A stretch of 64,000 nucleotides of DNA. It comes from Aristolochia californica (taxonomy: Eukaryota > Streptophyta > Magnoliopsida > Piperales > Aristolochiaceae). Below, in pieces: positions 52,601-63,914 of this stretch. The translations under genes were made by a program, and so were the position numbers. Under the pieces are notes generated by a model. The model had not been told where the DNA came from. It worked only from the letters and a program-made list of their open reading frames with translations, and made no database searches. The stretch spans positions 26,008,922-26,072,921 of the forward strand of contig JARWKL010000013.1 of the NCBI GenBank assembly GCA_029961685.1, given 5' to 3'. Each line of letters opens with the position of its first letter. The stretch's first letter is position 1.

Positions 52601-55425
52601 TCTCTCACCCGACACTCCAAAAAACTTTGCATAGAGCTCATATATACGTGACAAATTAGTTTCTTGTGAAAAATAGTCTTCAGAGTATCCTAGATCTCTT
52701 TTGACGTATTACATCTTATGACTTGATCACTTTAGACTTTCCTCCATGCTATTAACAAACCAAGTCATAACTTGACTATCTTCAACTTTTTAGTCATAAT
52801 TAGGAGGGAATGGTGGAACCTCACTCAGAAACTTCAGCTTCCTCTTAGCCTTAAAAAACATTTTGAACAAACCTGGAACAATTAAAATAATTATGTCCAT
52901 TGAGTTTAATAGAGGTTATCTGAATAATATGTGATTCCTTAGAATCTGAATGTCCTGAACTCTTTGAGGGTATAACTACCTCAGCGGAATCAGCTGTTAA
53001 GTAATTCTCAACAAGAAGATTCCACTACTGGAATAGAATTCAGAATCACCAGTATTAAAAGAAAACCAATATGAGCCTCTACAAGTTAGTTGGGTCCCAC
53101 ACACAAAGGAGTAATTAGGGGGGTAACTAGACTGTAATGGATAGATGTCACCACTACACTCCAATAATCCACAAAACAAATGTGTCTACAATAGGTAATA
53201 AGTGCTGATGTCAGCCCAAATGTTGATGACATAAGTAGACAGTGTTTGTATGACATGCGCAAACTACCCCTGACCTTTAAATTGTAGCATTGTCACAACT
53301 ATGATAGGGTTGGTATATATGTTTTTTTTTCTTTCTGCTCTTTCCTTAAAAGATTCCACAAGTTACCCTTTTGTGCTAAGAATTTTTTTTTTTTTTTCTT
53401 TAGAAATGTGCTGGAGAGCATAGTGTGTATGTTATTATTATTAATTTTTTTGGAATTTTTTCCATTCTTTTTGGGTGTTATTAAAGGGTTAACTGCCTAT
53501 GTACCATTGAATAATACCACATAGAAAACATCAAATCTACATTTCCTATGATTTCAAATTAATGCTTCATACCACTCAAATACTTGTATGCCCCTACTAC
53601 TGGGTTTGTTAGCTAATTACTGGTTTGGTATAAAAGCTCCTAAATATCCTCAAAAAGGTATTGCTGTGACTTGTGTGTTTATGTGTCATTAATTCAAAGT
53701 GGGCTCACAAATGATGTAGGATCCTCCAAAATGCCTGCTTAAGAATATAATTATTTTAATTCATGGTTTTTAGGTCAATCTAACATCATTAGAGGGGACC
53801 TATTTTGAATGCATTGTATGTAGAGCTACAAATCGTAATTTTGTTGAGCCATCTTCGATTTTTTTTCATGCTATTGTTAGAAATAAATGGAACTTAGCAA
53901 CAGGGTATATTAGTTTTTTTTGTGATATTGTAATGTTATGCAAGTTTAGTTAGAACCCAGGGATATTTAGGTATTGTTAGAAATAAATGGAACCTAGCAA
54001 CAGGGGGTATATTAGTTTTTCTTGTGATAGTGTAATGTTATGCAAGTTTAGTTAGAACCCAGAGACATGTAGGTATTTGACCCTTCGTTAAAGGCAGTAT
54101 ATTAGCATCTCATGTATGTTCTTGCAAATACAACTTTTTTGACAGATTGGTCTCCATATGCATTTGGTAGCTATTCTAATGAAATTATAGCTGTATGCCC
54201 TGAAGATGGTTCTTTTTTCTCTAAATGTTTGTCCATATTGTTGAAGCAGGAAGGAGCGACTGAGGAGGACATCCATAGGCTTCCAAAGTATAGGTTCCGG
54301 AGGTATGGAAGTTCTCAGAAACTTAGCGATGAGATATCAGGACCTTTTGGTGGGGTAATGACTGAATGCTGCAATGGGTTGCCCGTTGAACATGTTCTTT
54401 CTGCGGAAGATGCAGTAAGTTTGTTCTTGCTCAAACCTTCAGAGCTTTTGAATGCAGTTTTTCTCTAGCCATACATGGAATGTTGCCCAGAGATTCCTGT
54501 CTTTTAGTCAGTTTTATCAGACCCAGAATGGAGCAATCGGTTGAGCCTGGTTCAACCGGACCCAGACACTACCAGATCTGTGAATAAGTGAAATTAGATA
54601 TTAAAGAAAAACCAGCTGATCTGGCTGGTTTAAGTGGTTTAATTGTTACAGTGGCTAGTCAGCTATCTGGTCGCATGGGGGAAGTTCTTCTTCCATAAGA
54701 TATTGTAGGCGAGGGGGGAAGGGGGTCCCTCCTTTGCGATATTTGTCATAGGCAGAGAGGCCACTGGCCTCCTCGTCGTTAATAGTGCAGAGGTGGGGCG
54801 CCTCCCCCGTCAATAAAGAAAAAGTGGGTGGGGAGGAGTGGCAGCTTCTTTCCTCTCTTTTGTACATGACAGTATAAAGTGGATGGGGGGACTGGTTACC
54901 GCCTTCTTTCTTTCTTGACGGAGGAGAGATCCTCACCACTGCTCTCTGTCCTGCAACTCTTGGTGGCTGGGGAATCCCTCACCCCATCCACAAAGAAAAA
55001 TGAGGTTTGCTTCTCCCCTATTCTAGGGAGAGAGACTTACTCCCTTGATCTTATTTTTTAATATTTTTAAATTAATATTTATATTACCCTGTCTCACTGA
55101 TTGGTCTCACTTTTTGTTTTGTTTTTTAAAACATTGATTTCACATGCACATACCCTCCTCCCTTGTTGAGACTTTAATCCAAGTAGAACCAAATAAGCAT
55201 TGGACCATATGCCCAAGCCACAACTCTTTAACTTTATAATCAATCTTGTAGGAATGTTGCATATGTCTTTCTGCCTACGATGATGGAGTGGAGCTGCGTG
55301 AGCTTCCTTGTGGTCACCATTTCCACTGTGCATGTATAGACAAGTGGTTGTATATAAATGCTACATGTCCACTCTGCAAATTCAACATTCTAAAGAGTGC
55401 AGCCCATGGCAGGGAAGACGTGTAA
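40623..55425 (+). CDS. Membrane-bound RING-H2 E3 ubiquitin ligase (At4g11680/At1g12760-like)
   Basis: Exons: 40623-41188, 46238-46357, 46451-46583, 54250-54414, 55252-55425. Phases agree at every junction and give about 385 residues. The Ser/Arg-rich N-terminus is followed by hydrophobic segments near 84-107 and 116-138, then [18 protein letters not shown] (from 200) and a long hydrophobic block 230-270 with a Cys cluster. The RING-H2 finger at 330-371 reads [19 protein letters not shown] and [13 protein letters not shown], then CPLC. Such proteins transfer ubiquitin from an E2 to substrates at a membrane. All metal ligands are present. Introns 1 (about 5.0 kb) and 3 (about 7.7 kb) are filled with transposons, yet the exons are clean. 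A partial copy of exon 3 lies in intron 3. Alternative internal exons in the long introns cannot be excluded. Confidence 0.9.
41640..41830 (+). mobile_element. LINE 3'-end relic in RING intron 1
   Basis: One frame near 41690-41790 reads [18 protein letters not shown], matching the C-terminal end of the RNase H domain of plant L1-type LINEs (compare [18 protein letters not shown] at about 51075-51125). No TSD or poly(A) tail was located. Confidence 0.5.
41830..43640. other. Unclassified part of RING intron 1
   Basis: Contains T-rich and, at 43080-43340, G-rich (GGAGGGA-type) sequence. An open stretch at 42716-42973 has no recognisable domain. Probably decayed transposon DNA. Confidence 0.35.
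43770..43995. repeat. 125-bp tandem duplication in RING intron 1
   Basis: CCTCATTTTAGACTTCTATAACTC and the 60 bases after it occur at about 43791 and again at about 43916, nearly identical, with a more diverged linker. Confidence 0.85.
44030..45960 (-). mobile_element. Copia fragment in RING intron 1
   Basis: Minus-strand RT with the catalytic box [12 protein letters not shown] at about 44390-44355 and [13 protein letters not shown] downstream. Further right are integrase C-terminal pieces (45390-44870) and gag/integrase debris up to about 45960. No LTRs were recognised. A TAAA-type microsatellite marks the right edge near 45985. Confidence 0.7.
46512..46740 (+). repeat. Tandem partial duplication of RING exon 3 and its donor
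   Basis: 46512-46609 (last 72 bases of exon 3 plus the start of intron 3) is repeated at 46643-46740, a period of 131 bp with about 90 percent identity. The second copy keeps an open frame ([18 protein letters not shown], then PVTNQ in place of AVADQ) and the donor CAG/GTATAC. It lacks an obvious upstream acceptor except an internal TTGCAG. Confidence 0.85.
47449..48170 (-). mobile_element. 5'-truncated L1-type LINE with 17-bp target duplication
   Basis: Flanked by exact GACTCACAACTCCAATT at 47432-47448 and 48171-48187. A T-run directly follows the left site, which is the poly(A) tail of a minus-strand copy. The body encodes an RNase H domain ([30 protein letters not shown]), broken near its C-terminus. 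The upstream endonuclease and RT are missing by 5' truncation. Confidence 0.9.
50070..51204 (+). mobile_element. Second 5'-truncated LINE, opposite orientation, with 15-bp target duplication
   Basis: Flanked by exact AAGTTGTGTTTTTAT at 50055-50069 and 51205-51219, with a short A-tail before the right copy. It encodes the C-terminal part of a LINE ORF2: a zinc-finger region (zf-RVT type; [18 protein letters not shown]) at about 50290-50345, then RNase H ([43 protein letters not shown]). A frameshift lies near 50730 and another near 50940. It ends with a stop at about 51163 and a short 3' UTR. Confidence 0.9.
53286..53870. other. Remaining RING intron 3 sequence
   Basis: AT-rich with several T-runs and no element domain or gene visible. 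Confidence 0.4.
53873..54075. repeat. 100-bp tandem duplication before RING exon 4
   Basis: TTGTTAGAAATAAATGGAAC begins at about 53875 and again at 53975. The two copies differ at fewer than ten positions and end about 175 bases before exon 4. Confidence 0.85.
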
Positions 55426-55965
55426 ATCACGGTTTGTCCGTTATTTGGCCCTTAAAAGGAGTACTAAACCTCTAGTTGTGTTCTCGAAGGTGCATTCCTT
55501 CTGTGTTTTTGTACAGGTATATATGTTATGTTTCTGCAGACTTGTTCAGATGACATGCTTAGTGGAATGAAAAGCATGTCTCTGGCTAACATTTTAGCCT
55601 ACTGCATTGTACTAGAATAGGCACTGGGGGCGTTTGACGAACACTTTGTGTCATGTTCAACTATTTTCTACTTTTAAGGCATTTCATAAACCCTTTTGAT
55701 GAGCTTTGTGGGGTTACTGACTGAAGTTTGTTAAAAAGTAGTGGATGAGGAGGTTATCAGGGAAGGCTTTGCTGGATATAACGCTTGTTGATTCACTTAT
55801 GCGCCAGATGGAATTTGATAGTCCATGAGATTCCTTCCATGTCACTGATAGATTTATCAAAATTTGATGCAGGAGGGTCAGTTTTATTTTTTATGCTATT
55901 TTCTGTTACTCTCTATTAAGTGGAGGGGAAATAGATGAAAATCTTTACTCAATGGACCGACTCTC
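55426..55965 (+). other. 3' flank of the RING gene
   Basis: Likely 3' UTR and downstream region, with no further coding frame. Confidence 0.4.
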
Positions 55966-55968
55966 TAA

Positions 55969-56143
55969 GGGTCTGTTTGGAATCCTTTCGAAAAGAAAAG
56001 AAAATGAGAATTTGGCCATTATTATTCCCAGAAATAATTAGTGAAAAAAAAAAAAATTGATCATTATCTTATTCTCACTAACTATTTATGAGAATAATGA
56101 TAATCAAATTTTTTTTTTTATTTTTCTTTTCTAGGAGTGGAGG
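55969..56143. mobile_element. Tourist-like MITE fragment, right end missing
   Basis: It begins GGGTCTGTTTGGAATCC after TAA and shares the interior TTATTATTC.CA.AAATA.TTAGT with the MITE at 39675-39866. The matching right terminal repeat is not found near 56140, so this copy is truncated. Confidence 0.6.
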
Positions 56144-58890
56144 GGAACTTTTGTGTTAAGTTCTTAGGCATCCTTATTGTTCATAGGGTTTAGACTTTTC
56201 TCGGAGCCTTTTTTGTAAGGCTTAAACGTAGAGGAAGTTAAATAGGTTTATATTCATAATTTTAGAGCTTAAAACTTTAGGCTTAATATAGGTCTTGGAC
56301 TGATTTTAAAAAAGAAAGACACTCCCAAACTTCAAATATAAGTTAGTACACTATCAAGCAATCAATTTGTAAGTAATAGTATGGTTTATAATTCAAAGTT
56401 GGGTTGTTAAACTACTTACAACATGCTATTACATCTTGGAGTTGAATTTGTTATATAAAATTATTAAAAATAAAATTTTCAAATCATATTTGTAACAATG
56501 AGGTTACAAAGATTAATTATAACAATTGTTTAGGAAGAGACTTACACAATTTAATTAGGTTCGATTAGACCTATAAAGGGATTGACAACTGGGTTATATG
56601 TGATCTATAGAGATTTTCGACAATAATAGGCAACAAAAACTATCGACTAGTGAATCGTACATTTTTCAACAACTCAACCATCAACACAAAGGCTTTCCAA
56701 AATTATGTGTTGAGATTTAGAATTTGCTTATATAAGGTTTGTCCTGTGATAGTATAGGGCTTACTTACAAGTTAGCTCACTTAACATCTCTTAAAGGCTA
56801 TAATAATAAAATAAAAATAAAAATACACTCCAATCTTATGTGTTCTCTATTGGTTTCCCAATTAAGTGGTTTTCGTGATAATCTTTAAAAATTCAACAAA
56901 AATATAAAGAAAAACTCGACAACATTGATGTTTGAATATGGAGATTGTTCAAATAAGGATCACATAGAAAAAAAAAAAAAAACAAGTTTGTTCAAACAAG
57001 GTTGATGCTTGAATAATGCAAAGTAATATAATGTTTTTCAGGGAATGGCATTTACATGTAAAGATTTGAACATTGTGAAGCAATGACGAGTCCTTGGTGA
57101 AAATGAAATGTTCAATTGATTGCACTCTTAGACTAAAGGCTTCTAGACAGAGAACTTAGCTTAAGTGCTCAAACAAAGTCAATGTTCAAAAATGTTGCAA
57201 GGGAAGATTCTAAGCCTCAATTTAGCTTTTATAGGTCATCAAAATTTTAAGGTGACCTACCAAATTGTTCAGTAGGTCAAACAAAAAAATTTCATGTATT
57301 TATTTGAGATTTTCATTGATGTTTTGGCAAATCTATAAAGATTAACCCTTTCAAAACATTATAGCTCTATTTTAGAATGTGCGAGATTGATTATATAAAT
57401 CAATTTTATACCTCAAAAGAATCAAGATAGGAGCCTACCTTAATGACCATTAAAATGTCCAAGGCTTTCAAATTACTTTTGGGTTTTAATCTGAATAAAC
57501 AAGAACCCAGCCTTCGATCTTTTAGAGATCAACTAAATGCATGAAATCTCTTGTTTTGAAATCAATGATTGTATTCATGCTACCAAACTTATGCTACTTT
57601 ACTTTGAAATTGATAGAATATGGGTAGCAAATAGATTTGTTCTTAGATTCTTTACTTTGCTCGTTGATGCTTCATAATCTATGTTCTTAGATTCATTACT
57701 TTCCCAAAAGAGCATGTGACTTTAAAATCAAATTGTTTTGGGAATTTGAATTGGGCTGCTATTATTTATTGGATGGGCACATATAAGGGGTGAATCTTTA
57801 CTTATGATTATATAGTTAAACCAACCTATTTGAACGACATTATATTCGAACTTTATTGTGGGCAAGTAATCCTTGCATTGTGATCAATCAAGCTTCGTGA
57901 AGGTACCACCAATCCTCAACTCAATCAATTGAGTAAAGTGTTAAAGCTGAAGTTAGAGTGTTGAAATCAATTCTAAGTGTGTCTTGACTTTCAAGTCCAC
58001 TTGATTGGTGATAAGCCTTTTGTGGGTCTAAGATGGCAAGCTTAGTTGGTTATTGAAAAATCCTTTTATGAGTCTATTATTGAAAAGTGTGAAAGAGAAA
58101 TAAGTGGAAAAGAGAGATTGTAGGTGACGGTAAGAGGGGAAAGAAAAATTAAAACCGATAGAGATTGAATAAAGAGTGCAAGAATTCAAGATAGAAACAA
58201 AGGAAGAGAAATTGAAATAGTGATGTAGGAGACACCGAGCCAGATGATGCTGAATTGTTAGATAACACGTTGTTAGCATTGAAATACCTCAAGTTGATAG
58301 ATCAGTGCAAAGCAGGTAAGTAATCAGATCTTTTTCCTGAAACCGGGTTGGACTAGAATTTTGAGGGTTTGGGGTTTTTTTTTGTTTTTTACCTATGCAG
58401 CCCGGTCTTGTTGGGGCGTGGAGTGTTGTTTTAAGGTTCTGTTATGTGAACAGGGAGCGATATATGATTAGAGTATATTGAATCAAACACTAGGTAGATT
58501 TTTCTCTGTGTTTTAGGCAAACCTCTTGCAATTTTTCCCCGTGGATTTATCACTATCCTGTCCGGCGTCAAATAGAGAGATCAATAGAGAGTGAAAGGAT
58601 TCCACATAGCAAGGGAGAGAAAGTGAAGGGAACACATTACGAACGATCGATATGTTATATTTCTGTATAGTTTTATATATCTATTATAAGAAAATCTACA
58701 TATCGATATAATTTATAAATTATATTAACTTGTGATATAATTTTTAATATTTTTATATATTTTATTAATATTTTTTTAAAAATTAATTTTTATGTATTAA
58801 TATGAACATTATGTGGTAAAATATAATAATTTTTACACAATATTTATAAATTTCCCTTTAAAAATTTAATAAACCGTCCTAAGATGCGGA
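56144..58890. other. AT-rich intergenic region between the RING and MINDY genes
   Basis: No gene supported. An isolated exon-like open segment at 58229-58315 is reported as a finding. The last part (58640-58880) is very AT-rich. Confidence 0.4.
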
Positions 58891-58969
58891 CGAGTTATGC
58901 CGGAAATGTTAAATTGTGTCGGACAAATGACGAGTTTTCTTCTCTCTTCCCACGAAGCCTATTTCAATC

Positions 58970-59040
58970 TCTATCGTCCCTCCCTCCCTCCCTCTAAACC
59001 TCTTCTTCTTCCATCATCAAGCCCTGACCTTCTCATCATC
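58970..59040 (+). promoter_or_regulatory. Pyrimidine-rich 5' leader of the MINDY gene
   Basis: CCCTCC repeats followed by CTTCTTCTTCC lie directly before the start codon, the usual look of a plant 5' UTR or core promoter CT patch. Confidence 0.5.
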
Positions 59041-59044
59041 CTTC

Positions 59045-62000
59045 ATGGCTGCCGAAGATCGAAAGGACGATGCAGAATTAGAAGGTTTCTACAGAACTAA
59101 AGTCATACACTTCTTCGGTCGCTCCGTGCCGATCATCCTCCAAAACGACAACGGCCCTTGCCCTCTCATCGCCATCTGTATTCTCTCTTTGCTTTCTTTC
59201 TCCAAATTTTGTATGCTTTTCTAGGGTTACTCTTCATTACGTTGTGTTACTTTTGAGTGTCGACCATTTCGATCTTCGTCAATTGCGGGGAAGTTCTTGT
59301 ATGAGAAATGTACCTTGCGTGGTTTTTTATTTCCCGATTCTCTGCCTTGAATTGAACGTGACTATGTATCGAAACGAAGTTGACAGTTACATTTTACAGG
59401 CAACGTTCTGCTGCTGAGAAATAACATAACCATTAGTTCCGAGGCATCCGAAATTTCTCTCCAGAAACTTCTTTCCCTTGTCGCTGAAAGGTTGCTCGAT
59501 TCCAACAGCAACATCCAGGTATTTCTCTGTCGAGCGTTTATCTTATCAATTAAGAGTTTTTTTTTCTGTTAAACTTGAGTTTTGGAAATATTTAGGATAA
59601 GGATGCTGGTTACGTGAAAAACCAGCAACAGAATATACACGATGCAATTGAAATGCTTCCCAGGCTGGCAACAGGGATAGACGTAAACCTTCACTTTAGC
59701 AGGTAATTTTAGTCTGCTTTTTATTTTGGTCTTTCATCGTGGAGCATGACGTTTGGAATGCTTACTATCTATTCTTTGACGTTTGCAGAATTGATGATTT
59801 CGAGTTTACACCAGAGCGCTCCATATTTGATCTTTTTGGTATTGAGTTGTACCATGGTTGGATTGTTGATCCTCAAGTATGTGTTTTGGAGAATCCTCAA
59901 ACCCTATGATCTGCAGTCTCTACATTTATTGAGGAATAATCGTGACTTACTATGTTCGCCAGTTACTTTCTGTTATTAACGTCTTATATGAATCTGTAAA
60001 GCATTTTTGTGACCCATTTCTATTAGCTTTGTTTGCTTTCCTTTATTTTGTTGTGATTTCCTTTATACAGTTTTTTTCTTCTCCTTTTTCATACAGTTTT
60101 TTATCTAGTGGTATTAGAATGTAGTCTAATCTCATTATGGTCTCATGGGGTAAAGGCTTATCCTACCCTATACTAAGGCAGTATGGGATGCCTAACTATC
60201 CTATATTTATTGGTAACATGTAGGAATCCCATATAGATTGTGCAGCACATTCAATAAATATTTTATGTGTATCACGTAGTCGAATCTCATCTTACTCTGT
60301 TACCAGACAGTCTCATTACGATCTTATGGAGCCTAGGTTTTCCCTATCTTTGCTGATGCATTATCAGATGCCTAACTATTCTATTTTTATTGGTAACATA
60401 TAGGTATGCCATACAGATTGTGTGGCACATTGAAAGAATATTTCATGTGTTTCACCTGCTGCAGTTGAAAGCACATATCATGTTAGAAAGACAGTCTGAT
60501 ATTTATCCAAGTATGTCTCTTTTAGGTAGAACATATCTCCATTTTTAATAGGCTATCAGATAAATGCTTTTTACTGCAACATTTTGTACTGCCTTCCTAT
60601 AGGAAACTTCTTTTAAATTAACTACACCTTTTGCATGTCTAGTACAGAATAGTGGCAGTGCTACAGAAGTTGGTGTCTCCCTTATTATGCCTGATTTGTT
60701 GCTACAAATTTTATTCCAAAAACAAAATAAAGAAAATGAGTATGAAACAAATCGATGTTGATGTTCATTAGCAATTGTATTTTTTTTTATTTTTATGCTA
60801 AGACTTCTCGTAGCTTCAAAAAAATGCTAAGACTTCTCTTTATTCTTCTCCTTTTCTAATTTAATGGAATTCTCATCTTTCCAAAAAAAATTATATTTAA
60901 TCTGGAAAGGAGAAATAGTCTTTGATACAATGTTGAACTGTCTTATTTGGCCTCTATAAGTGGTTTGTTCTTCAAATGGTTGGAAGAAAACTATAGATAT
61001 GAAGACACCCAGTGAAGATGTTTGGAAATTACAATGGGAGGAGGATGTCAAGAAATGTGGAGAATCTATGGTGCTACTACTCTCCAACACACAACCTTGT
61101 TCACCTCCTTGTTCATTTATGATAGTGAATTTTTTTCACACAAGAGTAAAATGGTGGTTGAAAGAGTGAGCTTAAAAAGTCAAAGAAGCTCATGGATATC
61201 AAATCTGAGGGTTGATCTTTGTATCAGATTGCACCTAAATTTGCTGATTCAATTCAAAATTAATTTGTTTTATGAGCACTCCTTTTGTTTTATTTTTTAA
61301 TGAAAATTTGCAACAAGGGCACTCATATATCAACAATGCATTTCTTTCCTTATATTTGAGGATGGAGATATTATGTGGGGAATAAAGATAACAAAACATA
61401 TTTCTTTTCAGATCTTTCTTCTTACCCTTAATGTTGTAATATGATCATGTCACTTCAGTTAGTTGATCTTTTTAATCCCTGTGATCTTAATTTTATTTGT
61501 TTTCAAGAATGAGTTTACTGATGTTTTCCAACTGTTGAATTGTTAGGATATTGAAACTTTAAAGGCGATTGGTTCAAAGTCATATAATAGTCTTATGGCA
61601 GAAATTGTAGCCCTTGAAGATACTAACAACACAGAGGGAGAAGACAATGGTCCGCTCATAGAAGATTGTATTGATTTTGCTGCTGCAACTACTGCAACTC
61701 TAGGAGTTCCATCCCCTTCCCTCTCAAGAACCAGATCTTTCGAGGATTCTATGGTTGTGGCTAGTGGGGATCAAAGAACTCGAAAGGGAGACAGAGAGGA
61801 AGAAGAGGAATTTCTAAGAGCCTTGCAACTGTCAAAAGCTGATGGATCGTCTTCATCCAATGCATCAATCAAAAGCATAAATTTGAGTGCCACATATGTA
61901 GCTACACCAGATTCTGTAGAAGGTTTCTTGAGTGGTGAATGTGAAAGACCCCTGAATTTAGAGTCTGGTGTGTCTAATGATGAATTACCTTCAGAAACTG

Positions 62001-63774
62001 GCAAGGAAACTGTGGCTACTTGTTCTGACCCTATCACTGAGGAAGAACCACATCTGTCTAACTGTTGCGAGTCTGAAGATTGTTCCGTTTTTACTGATTC
62101 AGCAAAGAACAGCACAAATGCTGAGCTTGGGAATCAAAGAGCTGGTGTTCCAATTTCAGATGGAGATGGTTCTGCTTGGGGGAAAAAATCTGGAGGCTAC
62201 ATAAATGGTTTGGTTGATGATCAGTCAGTCCAACAAGTAAGGCTAGATGTGGATCAGAATGCTACATCCAAAATGCACCTACTAACAGAAGAAGATACAG
62301 GTGAGACTGACAGCAACCAGGCAGGTTCTCCTTCTCATGTGTCAGCAAAGTTCAAATCTATGCCCTTGGATAGGAAAGGTATTCTTCTAGATGTTCCTCA
62401 GGTTGGTGTGGGTGCAAACCTTGAAAACAGCGAGCCCATCTATGAAGGAGAGGAATGCATCCGTGATTCAGTGGCTCCTGTGCATGAACATCGAGAACCT
62501 TTGTATGAAGGTGAGATGGTTCTTGCAGAGCGGGCAGATAGAGTTTGTGGGGATGTCTCAGGCATATATCCAAAAGATGAAGTCACTCAAAAGAAAAGCA
62601 AGGGGAAACATGGTATCAGTGCCAGAGAAGGTATGGGCTTTCTCCAAATGAAGCAGGTCTTTATTACCATTTGTTGCATTCAAGCAACTTATGTTTGTTT
62701 GACACAAATGTCCCAGGTGAGCTGATCCGAAACTTTTTAAAGAACAATGCAAGCCAGTTAACTATATGCGGGTATGTGATTCTATTTCTTCTTCTTTGTG
62801 TCATGCACGTTTTTTTCCCTCAAATCCTTTATCATCTAAAATTTGTTCAACTAATCCCATGCTCCTGTTGCAGACTTGTTTGTCTCCAAGAAGGTTTGAA
62901 GGAACGTGAGCTCTGTGTCTTCTTTCGCAATAACCACTTCAGTACCATGTTCAAGGTCACACCAAGTTCTCATTCTTCCTCATCATTTTAGACTTGGAAT
63001 TTTTTGTTCAAATTAAAAATGTTTCAACTTGGCTTTCTTCCTGTTAAAATATTAGAGGAACTGTTGACATAGGAAACAGGAGCAATGAACCATGGAAGTA
63101 TGGTCAGTTTTCTCGTAGTACCAATTTTCCAGATTTTATTGAAGTATCACATTTTTTATTTTGTAGTTTGATGGTGAACTTTATCTTCTAGCCACTGATC
63201 AGGGTTATCTAAATCAGCCTGATTTAGTATGGGAAAAGCTAAACGAGGTAGACCTCTCACTTTTCTCAATCAAGTGATGTGCTGTGTGCTGGTAACCTAA
63301 TGAATACTTCATTCCATTTTTGTTTTGTTTTTCAAAGTACTTTTTTATCCTTTTATTTTCAGGTCAATGGCGATACAATGTTTATGACAGGAAATTTTAC
63401 AGAATTTAGTGCTGAAAATCAAGCTACTGCAACATGGGATGAGGAAAATGCTGTGGCCAGTACTGCTGTTCGTAATTCTTGTTTCAAATGCTACACTGGA
63501 GTTACAAGGAATATGTAATTATTTTATGGAAAGTCTCACAAACTAAATCTATTTTTATTGGTTCAGGACTATCTTGCTACCATTGACAAGTCATCTGTGG
63601 AGTCTTCCAATATAAGGTTCATCTTCATCCCATTGGCTTTTGTATTTACATGTTAATGTTGTTTATAGATTTATAAAATGCATCTCGGAGTATATTTTAT
63701 TTTCACAATTTATATGAAGCAGTGAGAGAAAGTTGACACAAAATTGTGTGGCTAAAAAGCTGCAGTTTGACTAG
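59045..63774 (+). CDS. MINDY-family deubiquitinase (K48-polyubiquitin hydrolase type)
   Basis: Cysteine protease of the MINDY (DUF544) family, which trims K48-linked ubiquitin chains. Exons: 59045-59177, 59400-59518, 59596-59702, 59789-59876, 61547-62630, 62717-62771, 62874-62955, 63167-63247, 63363-63467, 63567-63616, 63720-63774. Phases agree, giving about 652 residues. The catalytic centre is QNDNGPCPL with Gln33 and Cys39, and His550 in NNHFSTMF. The 361-codon exon 5 inserts a low-complexity region between the two halves. It contains a ubiquitin-interacting motif, EEEEFLRALQLSKAD (about 233-247), and two EP(I/L)YEGE motifs (near 445 and 466). The donor after exon 9 is the weak GTTCGT. The last exon is the least certain; the true C-terminus could lie beyond the window. 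Confidence 0.9.
60120..60480. repeat. 180-bp tandem duplication in MINDY intron 4
   Basis: GATGCCTAACTAT(C/T)CTAT starts at 60187 and 60367 and is followed by about 85 bases of clear similarity. Upstream blocks (CTCATTA.G.TC.TATGG) also match. Divergence is noticeable, so it is old. Confidence 0.75.
60490..61546. other. Remainder of MINDY intron 4
   Basis: No element or gene recognised. The short open frames near 60830-61300 show no domain. Confidence 0.4.
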
Positions 63775-63914
63775 TCTTCCACTAAAGTGAAAAAGGGCAA
63801 ACAACCTGAGGATAATTGAAATTAAGGAATAAATGCTTTTGTTATTATTATTTTTATTTGAACATTATTAGAGGGAGGAAATTGATTTCTATATTGTGAA
63901 ACGACTATGTTGGA

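Larger units (their letters stand above)
46760..53285 (-). mobile_element. Copia retrotransposon in RING intron 3, itself hit by two LINEs
   Basis: A shared AAACTACCCCTGACCTTTAA at about 46813-46832 and 53263-53282 marks LTR remnants at both ends, and a polypurine-tract complement follows the left one. Leftward order: gag from about 52990, protease 51899-51498 ([13 protein letters not shown], the only copia protease here with an intact DSG), integrase around 49950-49500, RT 48881-48350 ([15 protein letters not shown]), RNase H to about 46850. LINE insertions interrupt RNase H (47449-48170) and the integrase region (50070-51204). Confidence 0.8.

Noticed and set aside
58897..59100. 67-codon frame overlapping the MINDY start
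   Set aside because: It is out of frame with MINDY exon 1, which has strong family conservation from 59045.
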